A DNA stretch of 12,445 bases from DATHWB01 sp046565785 (GCA_046565785.1 JBKHXZ010000076.1:1-12445); one strand, 5' to 3'. Positions 1 to 7,154 are shown, counted from the first letter of the stretch. Notes: generated by a model from the sequence alone, not told the origin. Made by a program: numbers and translations.

Positions 1-1653
1 GACGATCCGCTGACGTTCGACCTGATCCGCAGCGCAGAGACGATCGGGGTCTTCCAGTTGGAAGGCTCGGCCATGCGATCGCTGATCCGGGCCCTGGAAC
101 CGGAGACATTCGAGCACATCATCGCCGTCAACGCCCTGTACCGGCCCGGGCCGATGGGTCTGAACATGCACTACGAGTACGCCGACCGGAAGAACGGCCG
201 CAAGGAGGTCATCTACCCGCATCCGGCGCTTCGCCCGTTCCTGGAATCGACGTACGGGATCATCACCTACCAGGAGCAGGTGATGCAGGTCGGTCGTGAG
301 ATGGCCGGATATTCGATGGCAGAGGCAGACAACCTGCGCAAAGCCATGGGCAAGAAGATCAAGTCAGTGATGGCGGCCGAGAAGGAGAAGTTCGTCGCCG
401 GTTGTGTATCCCAGGGTCATCCCGAACAGCTCGGACGCGACCTGTGGGATGCGATCGAGCCGTTCGCCGGGTACGGCTTCAACCTGTCGCACTCGGCGTG
501 CTACGCGTACGTTGCGTTCCAAACCGCGTACCTCAAAGCGCATTACCCGGCCGAATACATGGCGGCGTTGCTCACGTCCACCAAGCGGGACAAGGATCGC
601 ACCGCCATCTACCTGAACGAGTGCCGACGAATGGGCGTCGAAGTGTTGGTGCCCGACGTCAACGAGTCAGATGTCGATTTCACCGTCGCCAACGGCAAGA
701 TCCGCTTCGGGATGAGTGCGGTCCGCAACGTGGGCGAAGGTGTCGTGGAGCGGATCGTCGCCGCCCGCGCCGACGGACCGTTCACCGATTTCGCCGCCTT
801 CTGTGAGCGGGTCGATCTCGAGGCTTTGAACAAACGGACCGTCGAGTCTCTGATCAAGGCCGGCGGTTTCGACAGCATGGGATATCAGCGGAAGGCGTTG
901 CTGTTCCGGTTCGAAGAAATCATCGACGCGATCACCGCCCGGCGGCGCAACGAGGAGATGGGGCAGTTCTCGTTGTTCGGTGGCGACGAGACCGGCGGCG
1001 ACGGGGTCAGCTACGACATCGAAGGTGACGAATGGAGCCAACGCATCAAGCTCGGCTTCGAAAAGGAGATGCTCGGCTTGTACGTCTCCGATCATCCGCT
1101 GCTCGGGGTGTCGAATTCGCTCAAGGCGACAGGGGCGGTTCGCATCCCGTCGCTGTGGGATTCGAGCGACGGGGCGTCGGTCACCATCGGCGGACTAGTG
1201 GGAGGGATCACCCGACGCTGGACGAAGAAAGGCGACCCGATGGTGTTCTTCCAGATGGAGGATCTTGAAGGCTCAGTGGAGGTCGTGGCGTTTCCCAAGA
1301 CGGTCAACGAGTTCGGTCCGCTGATTGCCGACGACGCCATCCTCGTCGTGCGAGGTCGGCTGGACCATAGGGGCGACGACGTGAAGGTGATCGCCCGTGA
1401 GCTTCACCCCCTGGAGGTGCGGGATGCTTCGGTACTCCGGCTCTCTGTTCCAGCCGCCCGCCTCTCCGCCGACCTCGTCACCCGGTTGAAGTCTGTGCTG
1501 GCGAACCATCCCGGCCAGGCGGCCGTCATCCTTGAGATGGCGAACGGCGACCGCCGCAAAGTGCTGAAGCTGTCGGACGAATTCCGAGTCGAATTGCGTT
1601 CCGCCCTGTACGCCGAACTCCGAGAACTGCTCGGCCCCAGCGCGGTGGCCTGA
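1..1653 (+). CDS. dnaE: DNA polymerase III alpha subunit, C-terminal part (5' end outside window)
   Basis: This is the catalytic subunit of the replicative DNA polymerase. The reading frame is open from base 1, so the PHP and main palm regions lie upstream; 550 codons remain, against roughly 1150 for a full protein. Numbered from the first codon here: TIGVFQLEGSAMR at 14-26 matches the family's GVFQLES element; YGIITYQEQVMQ at about 85-96 and GYGFNLSHSACYAYVAFQ at about 157-174 are hallmark polymerase/fingers motifs; a helix-hairpin-helix region is at about 273-294; GQFSLFGG at about 321-328 has the look of the internal sliding-clamp binding motif (QxxLF); an OB-fold nucleic-acid domain is at about 394-469, followed by a short C-terminal tail. 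The intact clamp motif and standard order suggest a housekeeping DnaE1-type enzyme rather than the mutagenic DnaE2. It ends with TGA and converges on the Get3-like gene. Identification is very secure. Confidence 0.97.
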   Translation, partial: DDPLTFDLIRSAETIGVFQLEGSAMRSLIRALEPETFEHIIAVNALYRPGPMGLNMHYEYADRKNGRKEVIYPHPALRPFLESTYGIITYQEQVMQVGREMAGYSMAEADNLRKAMGKKIKSVMAAEKEKFVAGCVSQGHPEQLGRDLWDAIEPFAGYGFNLSHSACYAYVAFQTAYLKAHYPAEYMAALLTSTKRDKDRTAIYLNECRRMGVEVLVPDVNESDVDFTVANGKIRFGMSAVRNVGEGVVERIVAARADGPFTDFAAFCERVDLEALNKRTVESLIKAGGFDSMGYQRKALLFRFEEIIDAITARRRNEEMGQFSLFGGDETGGDGVSYDIEGDEWSQRIKLGFEKEMLGLYVSDHPLLGVSNSLKATGAVRIPSLWDSSDGASVTIGGLVGGITRRWTKKGDPMVFFQMEDLEGSVEVVAFPKTVNEFGPLIADDAILVVRGRLDHRGDDVKVIARELHPLEVRDASVLRLSVPAARLSADLVTRLKSVLANHPGQAAVILEMANGDRRKVLKLSDEFRVELRSALYAELRELLGPSAVA

Positions 1654-1666
1654 GCAGGATTGCCGC

Positions 1667-1690
1667 CTTTCGCGCAAGAGCGCGCGAAAG
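1667..1690. terminator. Hairpin between convergent dnaE and Get3-like gene, probable bidirectional terminator
   Basis: A perfect 9-bp inverted repeat (CTTTCGCGC at 1667-1675, GCGCGAAAG at 1682-1690) with a 6-base loop sits 13 bases after the dnaE stop and 32 bases beyond the stop of the opposing gene. Its place between converging genes fits a shared terminator. No T-run follows the stem on either strand, so it is not a classic intrinsic terminator; tail-less terminators are common in actinobacteria. Its arms resemble the outer arms of the large palindrome at 10388-10441. Confidence 0.5.
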
Positions 1691-1722
1691 ACCGTGACGT
1701 GGGGGTACAGAACGGAGTCGAG

Positions 1723-2757
1723 TCAGGATCTCAGGAGCGCGCGGAGGTCGTAACCGGTTGCGGTGGTGATGAGCGACTCGAGGGCGTCGAGGTCGGTGGG
1801 AGCTTTCGAACGCCACGGAACGACGGTCAGTTCGGTGGAGTAGCGCTCGGCGAACTGGTGACGGAAGTCACGTTGGCGTTCGGACTCCCGTCCCCACCGC
1901 TGCAGGTTCTCCATGGCGGCGGGGTCGGTGTTGCCGGGAACCGCGCTGATCCAATCCTCAGGGAGCGACCGGTTGAAGACCACGGCATCCGGGCGATCAG
2001 CCAGTTCCGGCAACTCCCGATAGAAGCGCACCGCCTCCCGGATGGGGGACGGGTCGGCGGTGGTAACGACCACCGTGGCAGCAGCCTTCAAATGCGCCTC
2101 GATCTCCCGGGACCGTCGGGCAACTCCGTCGTAGGTCGTCCGCAGATCCATCAGGAACGAGGCGATGTCTTCGAGCAAGCCGGCGCCGAGCACCTGGTCG
2201 GCGATCTTGAGCGCCGGGCGGGCGGTGCGATCGAACAGGAATCGGCGTCCTGGAAGGCGCCCGCCGGTGAGCCAGCGCAGCAGTCGTCCACCCACCAGTT
2301 CGGTCATCTGTCGCGGAGCGGTGAAGAACTCGATGCCGCCGGCCGACGGTGGGGTGTCCACGATCACCACCTCCCACGCTCGACCATCGATGAATCGGGC
2401 GGCCTCCTCGGCGGCGGCGTAGGACTGGGATGCAGGGAAGTGCATCGTCGCCGCCTGGAAGAAACGGTTCTCGACCAGACTCCGGGCTACTGCGGGGTCA
2501 GCGTGACGCAGGGCGATGGCGGTCCACGACGCCGAGGCATCGAGCATCGCGGCCCACAAGTTCGGTTCGTCGGGATTGGGCTCAGGCTCGGTGCCGAGAT
2601 GATCCACGCCGAGGGCATCCGCCAACCGACGCGCCGGGTCGACGGTGATGACCAACGTGCGGAGCCCACTCCGAGCCGACACCACTCCCAGTGCCGCCGA
2701 CAAGGTCGTCTTCCCCACGCCCCCGCCACCGGTCACCAGGATCGTGCGAGTGCTCAC
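1723..2757 (-). CDS. Get3/ArsA-family ATPase, BagA-like member of a tandem pair
   Basis: A 344-residue soluble P-loop ATPase of the Get3/ArsA (SIMIBI) class. The P-loop is GGGGVGKTT (residues 10-18), with Gly11 where the signature lysine of the deviant Walker A (GKGGVGKT) normally sits. The Switch I/A' motif TVDPARRLADALG (39-51) is intact with Asp41 or its neighbour Asp40 as the candidate catalytic residue, and DTPPSAGG (134-141) replaces the canonical DTAPTGH. A helical region follows at about 150-215. There is no cysteine at all, so neither the arsenite site of ArsA nor the zinc CXXC of fungal Get3 is present. The start chosen is the GTG that overlaps the upstream TGA as GTGA, with GGAGG four bases ahead; the adjacent GTG at 2760 is too close to that site. 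Tandem Get3-like pairs are known in M. tuberculosis (Rv3679/Rv3680, called BagA/BagB). Client and physiological role are unknown; arsenic export is unlikely. Confidence 0.88.
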   Translation of the reverse strand: MSTRTILVTGGGGVGKTTLSAALGVVSARSGLRTLVITVDPARRLADALGVDHLGTEPEPNPDEPNLWAAMLDASASWTAIALRHADPAVARSLVENRFFQAATMHFPASQSYAAAEEAARFIDGRAWEVVIVDTPPSAGGIEFFTAPRQMTELVGGRLLRWLTGGRLPGRRFLFDRTARPALKIADQVLGAGLLEDIASFLMDLRTTYDGVARRSREIEAHLKAAATVVVTTADPSPIREAVRFYRELPELADRPDAVVFNRSLPEDWISAVPGNTDPAAMENLQRWGRESERQRDFRHQFAERYSTELTVVPWRSKAPTDLDALESLITTATGYDLRALLRS

Positions 2758-3590
2758 CACGCCTCCATCTGCTCGGCCAGGTGGCTGGCGACCGCCTCCG
2801 GCGACGCCACACCGAACAGGAACGGCAAGGTGCGGTCGACTGGATGCCGTTGCAGCCAGAATCGCTGTTCGGCCTGGAGCTCGAGGTGCAACCGGGCCGC
2901 ATCGCCCACCCGCCCTCCCGGAACCTTCGCCAGCTCGAGAATCGGGAGGATGCGATTGGCGACGGTTTCCACGCGCTCGACCACCGGATTGGCTGCCAGC
3001 CAGCCGAGCATCTCGGCGGTCTCCGACATCGGGAGTTCCTCGGGAAGCGTCACGAGCCGGAGCAGGGTGTCCGGAGATTGGAGCGTGTCGCGCATCCATT
3101 CCGCCTGTTCGGCGATCCGGCCACCGGTGACCAATTCGGTGATGGAGGTTGGAGCTCGGAGGAACGAGCCGATCTGCCCGGTGGGCGGACCGTCGGCGAC
3201 GACCACATCCCAGGCGTCCCGACGAACCTCCCACAAGACCTTGCCGATCGTGACGATCTCACGCACGGCGGGCGCGGCAGCGGCCAGCGCATCGAAGGCG
3301 CGGATGACCGGGGGGAGTGCGGCGAACGGGGGCAAACCGACCTGCACTCGGAGATACTCGACCAGGGCTTTGGACCGGTCGACCGTCAACCCATGCAGCC
3401 CCGGAAACACTTCGACGGGTTCGAAGGCGAGTGCACCTGCGCCGATGTGGCTGGCCAGTCCACCGCCGGTCCCGGCCATCGACAGTGCCAGCACCCGGGC
3501 GCCCTCCCGGTGATAGCCGAGCGCGGTGGCGGCGGTGACCGCCGACTTTCCGACCCCGCCCTTCCCGGAGACGATGACCAACCGGGTCAC
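2754..3590 (-). CDS. Get3/ArsA-family ATPase, BagB-like member of a tandem pair
   Basis: A 278-residue Get3/ArsA-like ATPase, short for the family. SGKGGVGKS at residues 8-16 is a full deviant Walker A with the signature lysine (Lys10) and P-loop lysine (Lys15). Where Get3/ArsA have the Switch I STDPAH-type motif, this protein reads LSMAGTGGGLASH (35-47), with no aspartate. ADGPPTGQ at 132-139 corresponds to the DTAPTG Switch II element. It has no cysteine. The defects are the mirror image of those in the downstream partner, which argues for a heterodimer. The start is GTG at 3590, immediately before the first beta strand and P-loop; no clear Shine-Dalgarno is visible and the gap to the upstream stop is only 9 bases, so translation is probably coupled. 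The last codons overlap the partner's GTG. Function beyond ATP binding is not predictable from the sequence. Confidence 0.88.
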   Translation of the reverse strand: MTRLVIVSGKGGVGKSAVTAATALGYHREGARVLALSMAGTGGGLASHIGAGALAFEPVEVFPGLHGLTVDRSKALVEYLRVQVGLPPFAALPPVIRAFDALAAAAPAVREIVTIGKVLWEVRRDAWDVVVADGPPTGQIGSFLRAPTSITELVTGGRIAEQAEWMRDTLQSPDTLLRLVTLPEELPMSETAEMLGWLAANPVVERVETVANRILPILELAKVPGGRVGDAARLHLELQAEQRFWLQRHPVDRTLPFLFGVASPEAVASHLAEQMEAW

Positions 3591-3599
3591 GGCGGTCGG

Positions 3600-3812
3600 T
3601 CAGCTACTCAGCGGGATGCGGAGAACCAGATGTCCGTCTTCCACCGACCACGAGGCGTTGCCGATCAGTGAATAATCCATGTAGTCGGTCTCGGCCTGGG
3701 CGATGAACTTGCGTCGTTCCTCTCCTGCCACCGGGGGAAGGGGGCGGTCCTTCACTGCTTCGGCACGGGTTCGGAATCGGGCGATGAGCGCGTCAACGTC
3801 GAGTTCAGCCAT
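3600..3812 (-). CDS. Conserved-looking 70-residue hypothetical protein upstream of the Get3-like pair
   Basis: I do not recognise a named family. The 70 residues are soluble and mixed in charge: an N-terminal predicted helix (MAELDVDALIARFRTRAEAV), a proline-rich turn (RPLPPV at 23-28), a second helix with acidic and aromatic residues (about 30-47), and a C-terminal stretch that looks like two beta strands (NASWSVEDGHLVLRIPL at 52-68). There is no signal peptide, membrane helix or cysteine. The ATG at 3812 is preceded, 7 bases upstream, by TAGCAT, a candidate leaderless -10 box. Nine bases separate its stop from the BagB-like start, so the three genes probably form one transcript and this protein may be an accessory factor or regulator of the ATPases. 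Coding is supported by operon spacing and by codon-like, non-repetitive composition; the function is open. Confidence 0.72.
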   Translation of the reverse strand: MAELDVDALIARFRTRAEAVKDRPLPPVAGEERRKFIAQAETDYMDYSLIGNASWSVEDGHLVLRIPLSS

Positions 3813-3819
3813 GACCCCG

Positions 3820-3825
3820 ATGCTA
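3820..3825 (-). promoter_or_regulatory. Candidate leaderless -10 box (TAGCAT) for the 70-aa gene
   Basis: TAGCAT on the minus strand ends 7 bases before the ATG at 3812, so a transcript would start at or next to the A of ATG. It overlaps the 10-base palindrome TGCTATAGCA (3821-3830). There is no convincing Shine-Dalgarno for this gene. One of six boxes of the same form in this window. No -35 element is obvious. Confidence 0.45.
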
Positions 3826-3838
3826 TAGCAACGACCGA

Positions 3839-5452
3839 TCAGGACTGCGTTCGGGCTGCCCGGCGGCGCTCCGCTGCCCGTTCGGCCTCCAACCGTTCGA
3901 GGTCGACGTCGGTGTAGTCGACGAACGTCATGCCCCCGGCGATGACTGTATGACCGGCCTGATCACGGATCAGGCGATGCATCTCATGTGCCACTCTGCG
4001 GTAGGCCGGATGTCCGGCAGGCTGAGAACGAAGTTCGATCAGGTGGTAGGCCTGTCTGGCGTTCATCTCCATCACGAACCGGATGTGGGCTGCGAACGGC
4101 ACGACGTACTGGGCCACGTCGGCACCGTGGCGCCGCCGGATACGTTCGTACATCTCCGCGGACCGATCCATCGCCTCGTTCCAGGTCGCCTCGTGACCGG
4201 CGTCGACGATGTCGGGTGGAAGGTCGAATCCGAGGCGGGTGGACAGCCGTTGCCATTCGATCGTCATCAACCGGTGACGCTGCAGGTCACGGAAGGCACC
4301 GAAATCGCACACCACGTCGAAGCGATAACTCGTCGATTCCATCGGGCGGCCCGGCTTGTGTCGTCGGTTCTCCCGGTCTCCGATCAGGTCGGAGAGGATG
4401 GCCTGCCGTTCGGTGGCCGTCATTCCCGCCGCCACCCGTCGCAGGGTCGCATCCGACTGTTCGGAATGCGCGTACAAGGCAGCGGCGACCAGTTTCACTT
4501 CAGCTTCCGGGTCGAAGTCGGTGAGACGCACCGAGGGTCCCGACTCCGCTTCGACTCCGAGCAGCGCACCATCGGCGTCGAGCCGTTCGGCGACATCAGC
4601 CAGGTATGCGGACCAGCGTCGGCCCCTGTCGTGCTTGTCGACCCGGGTGAGGAACGAAGGGATCACCTTGCGGAGTTCGGTGAGCATCATGTCGCCGTAC
4701 TGGCGTACCTCGGCGAGGGGATGGGCTGCCATCCGGACCAGCGCCATCTCATATGCCTGGCCGGAGGCGTAGATGCCGACGTTCGACGTCGTCGCCGCCG
4801 GGAGCAAGCCACGGGCCGCGTCGCATGCTTTCGCCCGGATCGTGGCGTTGTACACGACCGGTGGGTCGGCAGGATCGGGGGGGAACCGCCGTTGGAACAC
4901 GTCTTTCATGTCCCGTACCAGGGTGGAATACGTGTCGAACATCCAGTTCAGATGGGAGATGTATTCCATCCCCAGTGGTGCTTCTTCGAGTTCGGGCGGA
5001 ACCCGGTAGCGGTACCGACCGTCGAGCGTGGTGTCGTAGAAGATGTACCGGGTCGACTGTTCGAGGTAGGCGGCCAACCGTCCCCATTCCAACACCTTGG
5101 TGAGGATGTTGGATGCTTGCTCACAGGCGAGGTGCGTGCCGCCGAGTTGTGCGACGGAGTCGTCGCCGTATTCGACGAACACCCTCTGGTAGAGCTGTTC
5201 GGCTTTGGAGAGATCGACGATGGGGTCGTTGGTCGCTTCTGCGATCGCCGCCACCCCGGTCTCGGGGTCGGTGAACTCGTCGAGAAAGAGCCGCCGGATG
5301 GACTTCGACGAACGGGAATAGCGGGCGAACAGCGCTCCCTTGACGACCTCGGGAAGGTTGATCAGTCCGAAGACCGGCAGGTCGGTGTTGGTGAAGAACC
5401 GGTCGAGAATCGCAGTCTCTTCCGGTGTGAACGCTTCGACGTGATACCGCAC
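3839..5452 (-). CDS. Two-domain FAD-dependent thymidylate synthase (ThyX)-like protein
   Basis: A 537-residue protein, more than twice the usual ThyX length (about 220-270), that reads as two tandem ThyX-like halves. Half 1 (about 15-270) carries YLEQSTRY (129-136), matching the NExSxRY end of the ThyX motif, but has WGR (123-125) where RHR is expected, and ARGLLP (213-218) corresponds to the AREVLP element. Half 2 (about 315-505) keeps RHR at 392-394 and STR at 404-406, with spacing two residues longer than RHRxxSxNExSxR, plus MNAR (463-466) and ELR (473-475), which match the conserved NAREL...ELR region. Classical ThyX transfers a methylene group to dUMP using FAD and NADPH. Homologues of this length are usually annotated as ThyX; whether this one makes dTMP is uncertain because neither half has the complete motif. 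Start is GTG with no Shine-Dalgarno but a TAGTCT box 7 bases upstream. The C-terminus (511-537) is a charged, probably disordered or helical tail. Confidence 0.85.
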   Translation of the reverse strand: MRYHVEAFTPEETAILDRFFTNTDLPVFGLINLPEVVKGALFARYSRSSKSIRRLFLDEFTDPETGVAAIAEATNDPIVDLSKAEQLYQRVFVEYGDDSVAQLGGTHLACEQASNILTKVLEWGRLAAYLEQSTRYIFYDTTLDGRYRYRVPPELEEAPLGMEYISHLNWMFDTYSTLVRDMKDVFQRRFPPDPADPPVVYNATIRAKACDAARGLLPAATTSNVGIYASGQAYEMALVRMAAHPLAEVRQYGDMMLTELRKVIPSFLTRVDKHDRGRRWSAYLADVAERLDADGALLGVEAESGPSVRLTDFDPEAEVKLVAAALYAHSEQSDATLRRVAAGMTATERQAILSDLIGDRENRRHKPGRPMESTSYRFDVVCDFGAFRDLQRHRLMTIEWQRLSTRLGFDLPPDIVDAGHEATWNEAMDRSAEMYERIRRRHGADVAQYVVPFAAHIRFVMEMNARQAYHLIELRSQPAGHPAYRRVAHEMHRLIRDQAGHTVIAGGMTFVDYTDVDLERLEAERAAERRRAARTQS

Positions 5453-5459
5453 GGGTCGG

Positions 5460-5465
5460 AGACTA
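5460..5465 (-). promoter_or_regulatory. Candidate leaderless -10 box (TAGTCT) for the ThyX-like gene
   Basis: TAGTCT on the minus strand ends 7 bases before the GTG at 5452, in the 20-base gap after the 100-aa gene. The gene has no Shine-Dalgarno, so a leaderless start at the GTG is plausible. It would give this gene its own promoter inside an apparent operon. Confidence 0.45.
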
Positions 5466-5472
5466 CGCCGCG

Positions 5473-5775
5473 TCAGGTTCCGAACGGGTCATCGTTCACC
5501 AGGCGAGGCGGCCGAGGGCGGGACATGCGCCGCAATGTGCGGTTTACGACTCGTAGGCCGCCCAAGACCACGAACAAGCCGGTCGTGAGCAGGATCGACA
5601 GCTCCGGTGCTGCGGTGTACGGGTTCCGGCAGCGTTGCACACCACCGGGACAGAGCCCGTATCCGGTGCCGCCACCAGCCAGATCCAACAGCACCAGCAG
5701 CGGGACAGCGGCGATCGCCACCGCCACAACGATCAGCACCGCACGAACGAGACGCACGAGATAACGAAGGTCCAT
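5473..5775 (-). CDS. Small two-helix membrane protein, unknown function
   Basis: A 100-residue protein with two predicted transmembrane helices: residues about 9-32 and about 59-77. The segment between them contains CPGGVQRC (Cys42 and Cys49), which could form a disulphide if it faces outward. The N-terminus carries several Arg residues before helix 1 and the C-terminal tail is strongly basic (RTLRRMSRPRPPR), so by the positive-inside rule both ends should be cytoplasmic and the two-cysteine loop extracellular. I do not recognise a family. It lies between the exporter (19-base gap) and the ThyX-like gene (20-base gap) on the same strand. The ATG at 5775 has GAGGG directly adjacent, too close for a good ribosome site, and TAGCTT 8 bases upstream, suggesting leaderless transcription. 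A long antisense reading frame across this region is a composition artefact. Confidence 0.75.
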   Translation of the reverse strand: MDLRYLVRLVRAVLIVVAVAIAAVPLLVLLDLAGGGTGYGLCPGGVQRCRNPYTAAPELSILLTTGLFVVLGGLRVVNRTLRRMSRPRPPRLVNDDPFGT

Positions 5776-5783
5776 CCCTCGTC

Positions 5784-5789
5784 AAGCTA
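5784..5789 (-). promoter_or_regulatory. Candidate leaderless -10 box (TAGCTT) for the 100-aa membrane protein
   Basis: TAGCTT on the minus strand ends 8 bases before the ATG at 5775 and lies just after the stop codon of the EamA exporter gene. One of six boxes of the same form in the window. Confidence 0.4.
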
Positions 5790-5794
5790 ACCGA

Positions 5795-6679
5795 TCAGAC
5801 CGGGCTGACGGCCTCGGCCTCCACCAGGGGGTCGTCGTCGACTCTGGCAAGAACCAGGGTGATCGCCCCGAGGATGATGAAGGCTCCGAACCAGCCAGCC
5901 GCGGTGAGTCGTTCACTCAACACCAGCGCCGCTGCCGCGACCGCGAACACCGGTTCCAACGTCAGCAGGATCGCCGTTCGGGACGGCCCGACCCGATGCT
6001 GCGCCCAGACCTGCAAAAGGTAGGCGACCGCACTGACCCCCAGTCCGGTCATGATGATGGCGGGCCACCCGCTGCGATCTGGCAGACCCGGACCCTCGAA
6101 AACCAACGAGCCTCCCAGTCCCAGCGCTGCCGTGGTCAACAACTGCACGGTCGTGTAGGGGATCACCGGATGCCGGTGGGCGTGTCGGGCGATCGTCACG
6201 ATGTGCCCGGCGAAGGCGACCGCACATCCGACGGTGAGGAGGTCGCCGGCACCCAGGATCAGGTCGTCGCGAACCGTGAGCAGGGCGGTCCCGATGAACC
6301 CGAGCATCACGCCGACCACGGCCCAGGGGGAAGGCGCACGGCGTCGTACCACCGCTGCCAGGAGGGGCACGAAAACCACGTACAGGCCGGTGATGAGCGC
6401 AGAGTTGGTCGCACCGGTGATGGTCAGGCCCCCGGTTTGCAGCGCGTATCCAGCGAAGAGCCAGAGTCCGGCGATGGCCCCGTCTCTCCACACGCCTTCG
6501 CTTCGAGGGAAGACGAGGAGCAGCAGTGCGCTTCCACCGATCAGGAATCGCCATCCGACGAACGCCAGGGGATCGACCGTTTCGACCGCCGCCTTCACGA
6601 CGACGAATGTCACTCCGAACAGGAAGGCGGCGATCGTCAATCCGCCGAGCGCGGCGAGCTGGGTCCGGTCAGAGTTCAT
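5795..6679 (-). CDS. EamA/DMT-superfamily transporter (RhaT/YdcZ-type exporter family)
   Basis: An integral membrane protein of the drug/metabolite transporter superfamily, 294 residues from the ATG at 6679, the usual size. It shows ten hydrophobic segments in two EamA repeats. The first begins LAALGGLTIAAFLFGVTFVV and includes FVGWRFLIGG, typical of the helix 2 start in this family; TGATNSALITGLYVVFVPL is the conserved end-of-helix 3/4 region. The second repeat includes RTAILLTLEPVFAVAAAALV followed by GWFGAFIILGAI, the standard LEPV...G signature. Substrate is not predictable; family members export amino acids, nucleosides, sugars or drugs. An upstream in-frame ATG at 6709 would add MASSWYRETC, but the shorter start removes a non-hydrophobic extension and overlaps the thioesterase stop by only 11 bases, which fits translational coupling. 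It probably shares a transcript with the thioesterase. Confidence 0.9.
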   Translation of the reverse strand: MNSDRTQLAALGGLTIAAFLFGVTFVVVKAAVETVDPLAFVGWRFLIGGSALLLLVFPRSEGVWRDGAIAGLWLFAGYALQTGGLTITGATNSALITGLYVVFVPLLAAVVRRRAPSPWAVVGVMLGFIGTALLTVRDDLILGAGDLLTVGCAVAFAGHIVTIARHAHRHPVIPYTTVQLLTTAALGLGGSLVFEGPGLPDRSGWPAIIMTGLGVSAVAYLLQVWAQHRVGPSRTAILLTLEPVFAVAAAALVLSERLTAAGWFGAFIILGAITLVLARVDDDPLVEAEAVSPV

Positions 6680-7112
6680 GCATGTCTCGCGATACCAGGA
6701 AGAGGCCATTCGATTCGACCGCCACCCGGCTGCCCACCGTAAGGCTGGCGGAGATCATCAGTCGCCGTCCGCGCCGCTCATCGACCGCACCTCGGGCGGT
6801 GATCCGATCGTGCACCGTCAACGGGCTCCGGTAGCGCAACTCGAGCCGACCGGTGACCGTCAGGACCTCCTCGGCGAGGATTCCCGCCCAGACCGAAATT
6901 TCGTCGAGGGCGGTGGCGGCGATCCCGCCGTGGAGCACCTCACCGGCGCCCCGGTATTCGTCCCTGGGTTCGAATGAGCCGCTCACCGAGGTGCCGTCCC
7001 AGTCGAAGTCGTCGAGGTGGAGACCGACGTCGTTGCGACGCCCGCATGCGAAGCAGACATCACCGAAGTCGAGGCGGACACGTTCGATTCGTGCAGCGAG
7101 TTCAGGGGTCAT
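6669..7112 (-). CDS. PaaI-family hotdog-fold thioesterase
   Basis: A 147-residue single hotdog-domain protein of the acyl-CoA thioesterase PaaI type. CFACGRRNDVGLHL (20-33) is the Cys-x-x-Cys-Gly-x-x-Asn element often found at the N-terminus of this subfamily. VLHGGIAATALDEISVWA (59-76) is the central helix with the HGG turn (61-63) and Asp70, the likely catalytic acid. The rest alternates beta strands (GRLELRYRSPL, ITARGAV, LMISASLTVGSRVAVES). Members hydrolyse acyl- or aryl-CoA thioesters in the cytosol; the substrate here is unknown. The ATG at 7112 is chosen because GAGG lies five bases upstream and the domain begins shortly after; longer upstream extensions run into the divergent nth promoter region. 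Its 3' end overlaps the EamA start, so the two are probably co-expressed, although thioesterase and exporter have no evident common pathway. Confidence 0.88.
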   Translation of the reverse strand: MTPELAARIERVRLDFGDVCFACGRRNDVGLHLDDFDWDGTSVSGSFEPRDEYRGAGEVLHGGIAATALDEISVWAGILAEEVLTVTGRLELRYRSPLTVHDRITARGAVDERRGRRLMISASLTVGSRVAVESNGLFLVSRDMHEL

Positions 7113-7154
7113 CGGATCCTCGGATGGTTGCGGGGGCACGGTACCGGAGGTCGG

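Noticed and set aside
1660..3513. A 617-codon plus-strand reading frame opposite the Get3-like genes
   Set aside because: It is antisense to two clear ATPase genes, has low-complexity Arg/Gly/Ser composition and no recognisable motif; long antisense frames are expected at this GC content.
1723..3590. Arsenite efflux (ArsA) function for the ATPase pair
   Set aside because: Neither protein contains any cysteine and no arsB, arsC or arsR is nearby.
3950..5764. A 604-codon plus-strand reading frame opposite the ThyX-like gene
   Set aside because: The ThyX-like frame has clear family motifs; the antisense frame shows none and spans three opposing gene boundaries.
3834..5797. The 8-mer TGATCGGT at the stop codons of both the ThyX-like and EamA genes
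   Set aside because: Its distance to the next -10 box differs (8 versus 0 bases), so a shared regulatory role is not supported; likely coincidence.
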